A stretch of 64,000 bases of DNA from Henricia sp. BOLD:AAB3569. Lineage: Eukaryota; Echinodermata; Asteroidea; Spinulosida; Echinasteridae. Below are positions 22,640 through 34,404 of the stretch, piece after piece. The notes under the pieces were generated by a model that searched no databases, was not told the DNA's origin, and saw only the letters and a program-made list of their open reading frames with translations. The position numbers and the translations under genes were made by a program. The stretch is taken from the NCBI GenBank assembly GCA_037783545.1, contig JBBELK010000671.1:124001-188000 (forward strand). The letters are read 5' to 3'. Within the stretch, counting starts at the first letter, position 1. The number at the start of each line of letters is the position of its first letter.

Positions 22640-23440
22640 GAATTATGGCAAACTTATGCCGTCTAATCGCGGAGCAAGACCGTTTGATTTCCATTGTCCA
22701 AAGGTAATCGAGGTAGTGTTTTGGGAGGAAAATACGAAATAATCATTGCTGAAGTATTGTTTGAAACATAATAGGGACGGCACAGACAGATTAGGCTGTA
22801 CAGCTAGTTGGACATTTGTCTCTTTGTGAAACGAGAAACACTGTTTTTGTCCCATGTGTGCCTGTGTTAATTCCTTCTTCACAGACATGTGCGGCAAAGT
22901 GATCTTTTTCTCTTCGTGAAAACAGAAAATGGGACTTTAGTGAAATGTTTCCATGTGGCTAATTACAGTAATTAGACTTCTCGTTATATTTTCGACAAAT
23001 GGACCTCACCAGGTTGTAGGCCGTGCAGTACTAAGTCGTTTTCGGCAAAAATCTCTAAATCGACAAAAACACGATATTTGGCCGTGCACCCGTGTCTCTT
23101 CATGATGACGGTGACGATATACAATATACCTCCCCAAAATACTATCCATGGAAAGAAAGCACGAAATGTTTAATCAACGATGAAATAAAGCAGCGCAGTA
23201 ATGAACCGGATAAACTAGTTAAAGAGGAAGAATCCCCCTTGACGAAAATCCAGCATTTAGGCTTTTTTCGATAGTCCAAACATCCCTCTTGCCGACGTGG
23301 ATTTTTATTATTTTTTAATTGTCGGTTTTAAGTGGATAAATTGCAAGAAAAAGTGCGCTTTTCGAAAATGAGATTTTCGCGATTTCTGAAACGCTAATTA
23401 GGTATTCATGATATGCGCGTGACCCCGTGACGCAATCCTG
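22640..23440. other. Intron sequence, nothing recognised
   Basis: No coding, tandem or inverted structure that I can support. Short ORFs on both strands lack recognisable motifs. Confidence 0.4.
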
Positions 23441-24030
23441 AGAAAGAGAAGTCAACACGATAGTTAGCTCTATACGTTTACACGCAAAAAACTTAGAAAA
23501 CCGTCTCTTTTAGATGGTGTTTTTTGAAGAATTTTGTTGTTCCAAAAAGCCAGAGATATGCCCAGTAGCTGCGTGGTTGCATGTTTTACCAGACACTATG
23601 AAAAAAAAAGAGCAGAAAGATTTTCTTTTCTATTACCAAGAGAGAGAAAAATGAGTTGCTCATTCTATAACTTGTACGGCCGATGTCCAAACACGTGGAA
23701 ACTACGCCGCAGTGGACCGTACACAGACCGCTGTGAATGCCGGTCGTTCCGTGACAAAACCACCCGTCGTAATGCACCAGTATTTACTTCAAAAGAGAGT
23801 CACTGTGAGCCACAATTTCATTGTTTTTTCACAAAACAGGTAATAGTAGATTGCTGTCATATTACATGAAGTGTTTTTCACGTTTGTATTTTGAATTACA
23901 AGGACAAAATAGGCATGATAAACATTCACTTCGTGTATTTTCCATTCAATACTGCACAGACCGTTTTGTATGTTTCTCAGGATGACGTCAACACCCTGTT
24001 GATAAACAAGCCGAGTGACCTCGAGCGTTT
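23440..24030 (+). repeat. Repeat with a THAP-like first exon, forward copy
   Basis: It matches the reverse complement of 36707-37260. Inside it a frame from 23558 reads MPSSCVVACFTRHYEKKRAE and then FSFLLPRERKMS, resembling the start of a THAP zinc finger (Met-Pro, spaced cysteines, then Arg and a phenylalanine-proline block). The later cysteine and histidine are not clear. The coding-like part ends at a donor-like ACAG|GTAATAG that is kept in the other copy. It may be the 5' end of a P-element-like transposase gene. No TIRs were found. Confidence 0.5.
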
Positions 24031-25042
24031 CAGAATTTGGGTGAAGAGGGTCGGAATTGCTTTACGTTTTAAGCAAAAGTCTGTCGATTTTTTGTGAAAA
24101 ACAAGTTGTGATGGTGTTGTAGACACATACACCTCCATGATAAACAGAAAAACTAAAAAAATGTGGAAGGGGGGATTCTAGCTGTTTAACAAAACATCTG
24201 GGTGGAATTTCAGAATGGTAATGAGAAAAATATGACCAATGATATGGTATAGAAATTTTAAAACTCATTGGAAAAATGGGTTGGTCAAAAATGTGATCTA
24301 ATCACGCTCCTTTAAATGCCTCAAAACATAACATTTGCAGTTACCCAAAATTTTACTTCACGAGTTGACAGGAATTAATGTTACTGAAAGTGCCATCATA
24401 CAGAAATTGTTACACCACATTTTTTTTGTGAATTGAAAATGGTACATTGTGGGAAAATTGCCAACTAAATACTGTAGACAATTATTTTACACCACTCATT
24501 GAACACACACACAAGTTTTTAGTCAAACTGCATCAAAGTGGCTGACATTTTTACAAGCGAGTGAAATCAACATTAAAGTTGTGTAAGCTTTCTAATATCC
24601 CTTTAATAAAAGCACAGAATGTATATTATGTAGTTATTTCAAAACCCAGGACAGAATTGTGTTTACCACTGTTATGCAATACCACGATTCATTCACCAGA
24701 AGCTCAGTGGGGCACTTCGAAATGTACAATGTACAGTTTGTAACTGCACAGGATAGTCGAAAAGAACCTGAATCTATTTAAGTTTAAAACAATTCAATAT
24801 ATTTGTACAACAATTAGCAAATGTGAACAGGTACACATATGTGAACAGGTTCACATATTTAGTTTAGCTTGTTTTTTTTTTTTGTTTTTTTTTCACAGCT
24901 GCCCGTGGCTACAATGTGTCCTGGGCTTATCAAATAGACAGATACACTTGTAAAACTGTATTAAAATAGAACAAGCTTCAACATGTACTCCAAGGATGCC
25001 AAAAATACGTTCCCAATTCATGTGATGAACACAGTTATTTAC
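24031..25042. other. Intron sequence, nothing recognised
   Basis: AT-rich, with a T-rich run near 24870. No coding or repeat signature that I can support. Confidence 0.4.
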
Positions 25043-25210
25043 CTTAACTCCGGATCGTCCCACTGAATTGAAACAGTGTGTTGAACATTGTACGGGTTCT
25101 TTAGCATATACTCAAAGAACTCTGCCCGACCAAACGAAGGGTAGATGGTATGCTCCATAGTGATTGTTATATGCAGCATGGTATGAATTCCATCTTTTTT
25201 GTTTCGATCA
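25043..25210 (-). CDS. NPHP4: NPHP4 exon g
   Basis: This 168-nt exon has the acceptor TTCGCAG and the donor TTAAG|GTAAAT. It begins with one base completing an arginine codon and ends with two bases of a serine codon. YPSFGRAEFFEYMLKNPYN followed by QHTVSIQWDDPEL is a clear nephrocystin-4 signature (vertebrate: AEFFEFVLKNPHNTQHTV, from memory). This is the beginning of the conserved beta-rich region of the C-terminal half. Confidence 0.95.
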
Positions 25211-28009
25211 CTGCGAAGAAAAAGAACAAGTCAGGTAAATGTGTCAACACAACGGATGCTCTGGGACCTTATTTATAAAAATCCGGAAATGTACGGGTCC
25301 GGTGAGGTTTACGGAAGCCCGTATGAAGGTTTTCCAAGGACCCGCAAATTACCGAAAGTAGTATTCATAAATTAAACGCACCCGCAGACAAAATTTAGAT
25401 TACCGGGCCCGGTGATACAAAGGCGGGAATGTTTTGCAACCTGCCTCGGTGCTTCCGTTGTTTAATGTACAATCCTAGACCAGCATTGCGTCAACATTGA
25501 GGAAGCATATATGAAGATGGCCTAGACGCACTCTCAACGCGTAGACCTTAGGGTGGATTCACACAGTGACTGAGCCTTTTTGCGCGTAATTGCAACGCGC
25601 ATCGTTTTAAGATATAGGAGGGATTTGCAGTGAAACAATACATTAAAAGCCACATCAACTTGGGTGGATTTGTACCAATGGCACAGACGCGCGCAAGACC
25701 GCGATAATATGAACGCCGTTTATAGGCCTCTAAATTCAGCAAAAGTGAAAGAAGAGTTCTGATTGACAATTAATGTATAAAATTTTACCACATAAAGTTG
25801 AACCTGGAAAAAAACTGTTAAATGTTCCTTGCTTGTATCAAAGAAAATTGGTTCATTGCTTTCAATTCTAATAGAAAATTGCTGTTGGCAGTCAAGGTAG
25901 TCTGCAAAGTCATAAGGACATTTTATTTACGAGTTTGAAGCCTAATTAGCGGTAAATTCAGCGATATTGTACCAATAAATAAGAATAAGGCTGTAGAATG
26001 GGATGGATTTATAAAAGAGTCAACTCCGACAGAAAGAGAACAATTTTATTGTAGATGAAATAAAAAGTGGAAAGACATGAAGGGTGGTGTCCAATTCTGT
26101 CGAATTTACTCTTCCATTTGCTTTTTTGTTTAATGCAGCTACCGTTTTCCATTGCAAAGCAACACTGCACGAGGACCCCATAAACCTGTGGGTGCTAGCC
26201 TAGTCAGTGAGCTTTCCTTTCATAAAGTGGATTGAAATGAAATTGGGCCCTTGGTTCACGCTAAATTCCTTCCATGCCGCATTTTCCAAGTTGACTAGGC
26301 GAGGCGCGTCCGAGTTGAGGCGAGTCCCGCCGAACTAAATTATTGCCAGAATTTGAATTAAGTTCGCCAAAACATCGACATATGAAATTAGGAGCGACTT
26401 AATTGGTTCACCAGAAGTAAAGTTGAAAGATCGACTGTTAAAGTCAGCCAGAACGACTAAAGAGCGTCACGCGCAGTATTGTGCAGCGAAAGTTTGCCTG
26501 GAAGTCCGCCTGTATGAAACCAAATTTTATTTGGGTAGACCTAAAGTCGCTCCAAATACTCTTAATCGCGCTGCGCCCGTGTCATTGTGATGCACACATT
26601 TTCAATTAACACGGGGCTAAACTATTTTTTTCTGCAAGCCTCGCTTTGGTTACGCTTATTTCAATAGAGGAAAAGGGAAGATGGCTGCACCGATATCGTC
26701 ATCACGCCACCTTGCGTTTTGCAAGTCGAAAAGTGCATTAGCACGTCTTTGTCGTTACATAATTCTGTTTTAAGATTAATATTTTGTATTTTTTTTGTCA
26801 CTTTATTGTCATGAATATTACTTTTGGGAGGTATTTTGTATGATTGTTAAGTTAGATCTAGTTCAAATTTCCAGAAAATCTAGACACGCTCCTTTAATTT
26901 CATGCCCGTGGTACCGCAAAGTCACGTGCCACGAAATCTAAAATGGCGTCTTTACATTCACGAACTGTTTGGCGAAACAGCCGGTGGAAAGTGGAGTCAC
27001 GTAAAAATGCACAGGCGAAGTTTGAATTTACGCAGATAGAAAGTTACGTAAGGTAATCGTGAACAATATTATGGACTAAATAAAGTGCGCAAATGTACCA
27101 ATTTTTGCGGCTTTTTACTTTAATTTCAAGTTGTCAAATTTGACAACTTTCGGTTGTCAAATTTGACAACGTTGTCAAATTTGTAGGTTTCCCGGACTGA
27201 CATGTCGTGAAAGGCAAGTCTGTATTTAATTTCTCTTAATTTGTTTTGTTTTTTTATTTGCGTGTTAATTGTAATGTAGTGCAGTGCTATACTGCATGTA
27301 CATGTAGTGGGGGTATACAGGAGGGTGCAGCACCTGCCTCATACTAGTACGGGAATACAATGGATTCAGACGGCAATTGCCCCCGAATTATAATTTAATG
27401 AGCCAAGTTAAATCCCCAGGATACTGAACGTTGTGTTGACCCTCCGCTACACCTACATCTCAGCATGGAGGTTTCCTACCTCCATGATCTCAGCATGCAA
27501 ATAAAAGCTACGAAATTGAGAGGAAAATGCCGACGTATTTTCCACGAGGTGATGGTACATCTCCAACACAAAAAGTGAAGGGAAAACTGTGCATATCCAC
27601 ACTCAAACGTCTACAACAAGAAACAGTCGTCAATAACCCATATGCTTCTTTCAGTTACATAGTTGTTTCTGGACAGAAGGCTATGTTCAGGAACAAAACC
27701 ATGCACAAAACGAACACTTAGTCGTCTGTTGAAAAACAGAAGAAACTTATGTATTTACAATTCCAAACAACAGTAGAGTCTACTGTATGCAAACAGAGAA
27801 AACAAAAAAGTAGAATGTACTGTTCAAAAACAGTACGCTATATGTAATGCCAATTGACATATGAATGTACTGTAAATGAACAGAGATTTTTTTAACAGTG
27901 TACCCTAATAAAAATAATCACCCACATCTATTTCAAAACGAAGAAATTGGGGTGCCAACCATATACAAAGTCGATAATGAGGTAGAATGAAAACAAACTG
28001 TATTCTTAC
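25211..28009. other. NPHP4 intron with a duplicated palindrome
   Basis: Mostly featureless. At 27130-27182 the palindrome GTTGTCAAATTTGACAAC occurs twice in a row. A plus-strand segment 26943-27055 starts ATGGCGTCTTTACATTC, stays open for 37 codons and ends at a donor-like GTAAG|GTAATC, but it is unrecognised. From 27710 to 27900 there are several variants of ACTGTTCAAAAACAGT. Confidence 0.45.
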
Positions 28010-28068
28010 CGATACATTTCAATGGTCTTCAGGTCTCTTGACCGTTGGAGTTTTTCCTCTTTCTGGAA
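28010..28068 (-). CDS. NPHP4: NPHP4 exon f (59 nt)
   Basis: This is a 59-nt exon between TGTTTCAG and TATCG|GTAAGA. It starts in phase 0 and leaves two bases of a codon. It encodes 19 residues including RSRDLKTIEMY, matching the nephrocystin-4 helical stretch just before the conserved domain that begins in the next exon. It is too short to identify alone, but phase on both sides and order in the protein fit exactly. Confidence 0.86.
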
Positions 28069-29149
28069 CTGAAACATATCAAAATGCATGTATACTGTGA
28101 AGTAGAAAACAAATTTCCAACATTAGCAACAAAATGTATTTGGTAGTGACAGTGCAATGGGCATTTTAGAGGAATCCTTGGTATGAATACTAAAAAGAAA
28201 TAATAATAACTGTAGGCATAATGTTGTTGTTGACTTGTCTGCCTGGAGTTGTGAAGATATTTCACTAAGACGACATGACATCATAATTGTTGTATCATAA
28301 TGAACATGGTGCCCTACAACCAGGGTTCTCCACCACATGCAGCTGTTCTGTCCGGTTGTGCCGCCCGTGCAAATTCATTAGAGTTGCCTTTAGACAGGAA
28401 ATGTTGCTGAAATTTGGGAACAAATTCCTTACCAAATAACGTCTTCACCGGTGTGTTAGTGAAGGTGTCTACTAATTACACCTCTTAACAAGTTGAAATT
28501 CAATTCCCCCAGGAAAACCTGTGACAGCTTCTGAAAAGTTAACCCATGGATGAAACTTTTTAAAAATGCAGTAGACAACAGCTGTTGGCAAAGCACCAAT
28601 TTCTGTTCAATGGCTAGCGCTTGGGCATAGACAGCTGTTTTGTGCGCGCAAATGCTATAAGCCAGCGCTGTGATTGTATCCCGATGAGCAGTAGTTTCTT
28701 CATTCTCCTCGTATGTCAATTCATTTTACACAGAAACCACAAAGGGAACATTTTCCGTGCATTTTGTCTGTTACAACATATGACAGGCAGGACAGTAATT
28801 GCTATGAGAGTACTTATACATGTAGGTATATTGGCAAACAATTTTTTTTCTCGTAAAAACAAACGGTTTAATACACTGTACGCAAACAAAATGGATGTAA
28901 AACATAAGCGTGAACCAGTAACCATGCGTAGCTCTACGGTCCAGTGACCCCGACGTGATGTCACGGGGAGGGAGGGGGGGGGGTTAAATAATCTAAAAAG
29001 TCGGCATTTTGTATGTATGTACTTTATAGACGGACTTGTACCAAGATTTAAAATAAATAAATAAATAAAAAAATTAAAAATCACAATTTTCGAAAAGCAC
29101 ACGTATACAAATTGTCCTGATACATAGGCCCATTGTATCATTTGTAATG

Positions 29150-29338
29150 AGGCCAAAAAAAATAATAGTTCTGCTTCCGGTTTCCCGACCGACCCTATTT
29201 TTAGGCTGCGACCCTAGTTTTTTTATCGAAAAAAAAATGAAAAAAAAAAACAAAATTAAAAAAAAAAAATTCCCTACCTACCTACCCTATTTTGAAATGC
29301 CATGTAATCGGAAGCAGAACTATTTTTTTTTTTGGCCT
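29150..29338. mobile_element. MITE of 189 bp, ends of about 28 bp
   Basis: It starts AGGCCAAAAAAAATAATAGT, continuing TCTGCTTCCG, and ends CGGAAGCAGAACTA followed by a T run and GGCCT. The centre is A-rich. No target duplication is clear. Confidence 0.65.
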
Positions 29339-30270
29339 GACCCCAATATTATTCCATGAGTTGACAAGAAAAGAAACAAAAGGTGTTCATAAGAAATGAT
29401 TTCAAACTATACACTAGCTCTACCCAGCATGACATGTGAAAAAGCGCTCCTCCCCCACTACTGCCCCTGTACACAGCATACATGTACATACATGTGTATG
29501 TACATGTTCCAGCACGATGTGCGACAATGTACCATATCATGACCATATGCAGCACGATATGTGGCAGCGGGTATCCCCCTACCATTGTTCCCCCACTGTG
29601 TGCGTTGAGGTATAGGGGCATCAGGGCCGGGGAATCCCTTTGCCGCATTTGTACCGATATCATGCTGGTATAGACTAGTCTTTTTGGCAAGACTGCCTTT
29701 TGGCGCGCGATACACGACGTACATGGACTATTCACCATTGACCGCCAGAGGGCGCACATGAAATAGTCGAAAAGACAGTCTTTCGTATTCCGCATAAATC
29801 CCTCGCAAAATACCCAGCGAATTCCTGGCATACCTTTTTTCGACACGATGAAATGCGTGACGTCATCTAATTTTTGGTCTGGTACCCAGAGTACATACAC
29901 ACTGGACCGACAGTGCATGTCGCCGCGTTTCTATCATTTAAGCCTACCCGCTGATTGATCGATCGATCAGCAGGCAATCAATGTGAGGCAAACACACATT
30001 GTCCACAGACAGAGCTATCTTGCTCTTTGCACTGGCTCGCCCGGCCATCCGCCGCCGCCGCGGCCTGCAGAGTTGCTCGCTAAACTTGATCGGGCAGCCA
30101 GTGGAGACGAAGCATTTCTTTCCAAGTTGGAAATCGAAACTTCAAAGGTCATCAAAGACTGGCATGGAGGAAGTAAACGACTGGGAATGTTTTTTTCTTC
30201 CTCTATACTATGGCATGCTTTTCATATGATTGGCTTCGGTAAAAAATACTACTATTTTTCCCTAAAATGA

Positions 30271-30570
30271 CTTGCGTGTGGTCTAGTGGGTATGAAGCGG
30301 GACTCCCACTTCGACCAACGTGTCTGTGTCCCTGGGCAAGGCACTTAATCCCAGTTGCCTCGTAAACCCAAGCGATATATGGGAAGCTGTTAAGGGGAAT
30401 GCCACAATCTAACTGCTGATAGTGTTGTGCGCCTGACCAGCAGCCACCTAGTTGAAGCGAAATGGTTCTGGTGATTCCCTGATGGCAGCGGTAATAATGG
30501 TAACAGCGCTTTGATCACCCTGCAGGGTGGATATGTGCGCTATATAAATCTCATCATTATTATTATTATT
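30271..30570 (+). mobile_element. tRNA-headed SINE with LINE-type tail
   Basis: The 5' part has an A-box-like GTGGTCTAGTGGGTATGAAG and a weak B box (CACTTCGACCAACG), then CCCTGGGCAAGGCACTTAAT, a block common in animal SINEs. The 3' end has a GCGCTATATAAAT motif and an ATT run, as in CR1/L2 partner LINEs. The ATT run is directly followed by the hairpin units at 30571. Confidence 0.7.
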
Positions 30571-30780
30571 GGCTTTCCGCACTCCTGCGGAAAGTCCTTG
30601 TTTCTGTTCTGATTTGTTTTTTCTTTTTTTTTTGCTTTCCGCACTCCTGCGGAAAGTCCTTGTTTCTGTTCTGATTTTTTAAAATTTATAAATTTATTTT
30701 TTTTTTGCTTTCCGCACTCCTGCGGAAAGTCCTTGTTTTTGTTCTGATTTTGTTTTTAATTTTTTTTTTTGCTTTTTTTA
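30571..30780 (+). repeat. Three hairpin units, variant stem
   Basis: Units start near 30572, 30634 and 30707. Each has the stem CTTTCCGCA/TGCGGAAAG around CTCC, followed by GTCCTTGTTTCTGTTCTGAT (third unit: TTGTTTTTG). The spacer is the same as in the units at 13907 but the stem differs on both sides. A fourth, partial spacer leads into the CRE-rich repeat. Confidence 0.8.
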
Positions 30781-32140
30781 TTCTTCTCCCAAAACCCCAT
30801 TGACAAAGCGCATGGTCTTTCGGCCTGGCAAAATGGTCACTTGCAAAGCTCCGATCATCATCAAACTTGGTCACAACAAGTACTGCACAAATATGTTTAC
30901 ATTTTGATGACGTCATCAGGTGTCAGATTACAAGCGTTTGAAATATATGGCCTTCAATATTGAAACATCTGTAAAAATTCAACCGTTTGAGATACAAACT
31001 TTATTCCTTTGGCAATGGTCATGACTATCCAAGGTCGAAATTTCGTACACAGACATTGACCTTGAATCTTGCTTCCTATTGGTCGAAAACGAGGCTGCCC
31101 TGTCATTTAAAACTGGTAGCAGATACCGAGATCAGGTCAAAAGTGTTAGTCTCAGGACCCCTTGGGCATCAAAAAAATACAAAAAGTTCGGTTGTCACAC
31201 GAAAGAGCGCCCTCTAGCGGCAAGTTGAAAAATGGCCAAAACGCATTTTGAAGAGATGTCTGTGGCGAAGTTTTTGCAAATTGGCCCAAAATTGGTGCAT
31301 ATGTTGATTGAGGGTCAGTGAACATGCTCATATACCTTCAAAAGTTTGATGACGTCACCAGGTGTCAAATTACACTCGGTTGAACATGCATTCTTTTAAC
31401 AGCTATATCTAGAGAACGAAAAGGCCGATCAAGGTCAAATTTTGTGTTTTAGGTTTGTTGTGACTTGGTCTAATGCATATTAGCAGCAAAACTTGGTGGC
31501 ATAACGATGACGTCATCAAATAAGCCCGTTTGTGCAGCATGCATTAGCCAAGGTCGTTCACTTCCTCTAATGGTCGTGTGACCTTGAAACCTAGCAGGGA
31601 CGTAGACTTGGTCATTGACATGTAACATACCAAGTTACATTAGTGTGACGTCATTTGTTGATTTGTTATGAATTTTTTAATCTGGCAACCTATACTACAG
31701 CCTACACACTGTGCAGTATACATAAGCATGTACAATATGCATGCATCTGCACTACATGTACCCCATATCCCATAGACAAAGCACATAGTCTGTCTCGCTG
31801 GTAGAAGGGTCGCTTGCAAAGCTTGGATCATCTTCAAACTTGGTCACAATAAGGAACCCATAGTAAAGTACTATACCGAAGAGGTTACATATTGATGACG
31901 TCACCAGGTATCAAATTACAAGCGTTCGAAATTTAATGCCTTACATATTCAAAAATCTGTAAAAATTCAACCGTTTGAGATACAAACTTTATTCATTCGG
32001 CAATGGTCATGACTATCCAAGGTCTAAATTTCGTGCACAGACATTGACCTTGAATATTGCTTCCTATTGGTCGAAAACGAGGCTGCGTTGTCATTTAAAA
32101 CTGGTAGCAGATACCGAGATTGGGACCCCTTGGGCATTGG
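30780..32140 (+). repeat. CRE-rich interspersed repeat with an internal direct duplication
   Basis: About 360 bp at 30790-31155 (TTGACAAAGCGCATGG-like start, ATTCAACCGTTTGAGATACA, GCTTCCTATTGGTCGAAAAC) recurs at 31772-32125, about 990 bp downstream. TGACGTCA or one-base variants occur near 30908, 31347, 31508, 31645 and 31896. The modules are shared with 14100-15360. Non-coding. Confidence 0.8.
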
Positions 32141-32186
32141 AACAGTAAAAGAGCTATTCTAAATTTCCTGTCAACTTGATACGAAC

Positions 32187-32522
32187 ATGGCCGACAATTT
32201 GTCATCAGTCAGTTCAAGTGCAAGCTCAGCATCCTCAAGGGCCAGAGCATCAGCTAAGAAAGCGTCATTGGAAGTTCGTTTAGAGAGACTTTCTCAGATG
32301 GAACAACTTGAGCATGCCGCGAGTTCAAATTAAAACAAGAAAAGACCCGTTTTGAGCACGAAACCGCACTTGCAGAGGCAGAAGCTTTAGAACAGGTTTA
32401 TAAATGTTTTGAAACCAATCCTGATATTGCTGTGGACATAGAAATGAAAGGAGCTTCACAGCAGTTGTTCAACGATCCATGGTGGTCAGGTAGACCATTA
32501 CAAAAAAATGAGCATCTTTGAT
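32187..32522 (+). pseudogene. BEL/Pao-like gag, N-terminal part
   Basis: An ATG at 32187 opens 48 codons rich in serine and alanine (SSVSSSASSASSRARASAKK) and ends at TAA. One frame over, the sequence continues in a coiled-coil-like style (KLKQEKTRFEHETALAEAEA) to a stop at 32520. This looks like one gag N-terminus broken by a frameshift. It is followed by the minisatellite and the conserved gag core. Confidence 0.6.
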
Positions 32523-32609
32523 ACGCCTCTCGATGATGAAATCAATCACACCCTGCCATCTCCAGCAGTGCCCGTCACTTTGAACTGGTTGGGTGTTACT
32601 GCATGAGCC

Positions 32610-34142
32610 CAGCCCACAAGCATCTCCTGTCGGTCAAGCGGTTATTCTCAACCCGCAAGCATCTCCTTTTGGTCAAGCGGTCAATCCCAACCCACAAGCA
32701 TCTCCTTTTGGTTAAGCGGTCAATCTCAACCCACAAGCATCTCCTGTCCGTCAAGCGGCCAATTTAACCCGCAAGCATCTCCTGTCAGTCAAGCGGTTAC
32801 TCCCAACCCGCAAGCATCTCCTTTTGGTCAAGCGGTCAATCTCAACCCACAAGCATCTCCTGTCCGTCAAGCGGCCAATTTAACCCGCAAGCATCTCCTG
32901 TCAGTCAAGCGGTTACTCCCAACCCACAAGCATCTCCTTTTGGTCAAGCGGTCAATCTCAACCCACAAGCATCTCCTTTTGGTTAAGCGGTCAATCCCAA
33001 CCCACAAGCATCTCCTGTCCGTCAAGCGGCCAATTCCAACCCGCAAGCATCTCCTGTCGGTCAAGCGGTTACTCCCAACCCACAAGCATCTCCTTTTGGT
33101 CAAGCGGTCAATCTCAACCCACAAGCATCTCCTTTTGGTTAAGCGGTCAATCCCAACCCACAAGCATCTCCTTTTGGTCAAGTGGTCAATCTCAACCCAC
33201 AAGCATCTCCTGTCCGTCAAGCGGCCAATTCCAACCCGCAAGCATCTCCTGTCAGTCAAGCGGTTACTCCCAACCCACAAGCATCTCCTTTTGGTTAAGC
33301 GGTCAATCTCAACCCACAAGCATCTCCTTTTGGTCAAGCGGTCAATCCCAACCCACAAGCATCTCCTTTTGGTTAAGCGGTCAATCTCAACCCACAAGCA
33401 TCTCCTGTCCGTCAAGCGGCCAATTTAACCCGCAAGCATCTCCTGTCAGTCAAGCGGTTACTCCCAACCCGCAAGCATCTCCTTTTGGTCAAGCGGTCAA
33501 TCTCAACCCACAAGCATCTCCTTTTGGTTAAGCGGTCAATCTCAACCCACAAGCATCTCCTTTTGGTCAAGCGGTCAATCTCAACCCACAAGCATCTCCT
33601 GTCCGTCAAGCGGCCAATTCCAACCCGCAAGCATCTCCTGTCAGTCAAGCGGTTACTCCCAACCCACAAGCATCTCCTTTTGGTCAAGCGGTCAATCCCA
33701 ACCCGCAAGCATCTCCTTTTGGTCAAGCGGTCAATCCCAACCCACAAGCATCTCCTTTTGGTCAAGCGGTCAATCTCAACCCACAAGCATCTCCTGTCCG
33801 TCAAGCGGTCAATCCCAACCCGCAAGCATCTCCTTTTGGTCAAGCGGTCAATCCCAACCCACAAGCATCTCCTTTTGGTCAAGCGGTCAATCCCAACCCG
33901 CAAGCATCTCCTTTTGGTCAAGCGGTCAATCCCAACCCGCAAGCATCTCCTTTTGGTCAAGCGGTCAATCCCAACCCACAAGCATCTCCTTTTGGTCAAG
34001 CGGTCAATCCCAACCCACAAGCATCTCCTGTCCGTCAAGCGGCCAATTCCAACCCGCAAGCATCTCCTTTTGGTCAAGCGGTCAATCTCAACCCACAAGC
34101 ATCTCCTGTCAGTCAAGCGGTCAATCCCAACCCACAAGCATG
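32610..34142 (+). repeat. 39-bp coding minisatellite inside gag, about 39 units
   Basis: Units of 38-39 bp, with text like AACCCACAAGCATCTCCTTT and TGGTCAAGCGGTCAAT. In the gag frame each encodes 13 residues (NPNPQASPFGQAV and variants). Two kinds of damage have spread through the array: GGTCAA changed to GGTTAA (a stop) and a 1-bp deletion (AATTTAACCC for AATTCCAACCC). Units form larger blocks, since the order of variant units recurs. Five more, frame-preserved units lie at 34405-34600. Long ORFs on both strands here are products of the repetition. Confidence 0.92.
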
Positions 34143-34396
34143 TGGGTCATTCTATAAATTTGGGGTCCAACGTGTGACATTTTCCTGTCCCTGTTACACC
34201 TGACATACTGCCATTTGCCGTACAAGTATTTTTTAAAATGCCTTCAAAACACATTGTTATGCATTGTACTTTATGTAATCACTCTTTGAAATAGAAGGCA
34301 TTTAAAGAATATGTCAAACTACAACATTTTACAAGATGTCAGACGTAACAGGGGACAGAAAAACTGGACCCCAAATTTATACAATGACCCATATCC
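34143..34396. mobile_element. MITE inserted in the gag minisatellite
   Basis: It begins GTGGGTCATTCTATAAATTT and ends AAATTTATACAATGACCCAT. Inverted similarity extends about 60 bp inward. The downstream gag ORF starts inside this element, so its first 30 or so residues are not gag. A related end occurs near 53511 (GGTCTTTCTATAAATTAGGG). Confidence 0.75.
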
Positions 34397-34404
34397 TGTC
34401 CACC

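Noticed and set aside
32610..34142. Regular repeats suggesting a CRISPR array
   Set aside because: Units are contiguous with no unique spacers, they encode a gag repeat, and the genome is eukaryotic.
32867..34177. Four long ORFs (162-241 codons) on both strands with repeats such as LLLVKRSIPTHKH or DRLTKRRCLWVG
   Set aside because: They are out-of-frame readings of the 39-bp minisatellite and start at TTG-type codons; the gag-derived frame is the 13-residue NPNPQASPFGQAV reading.
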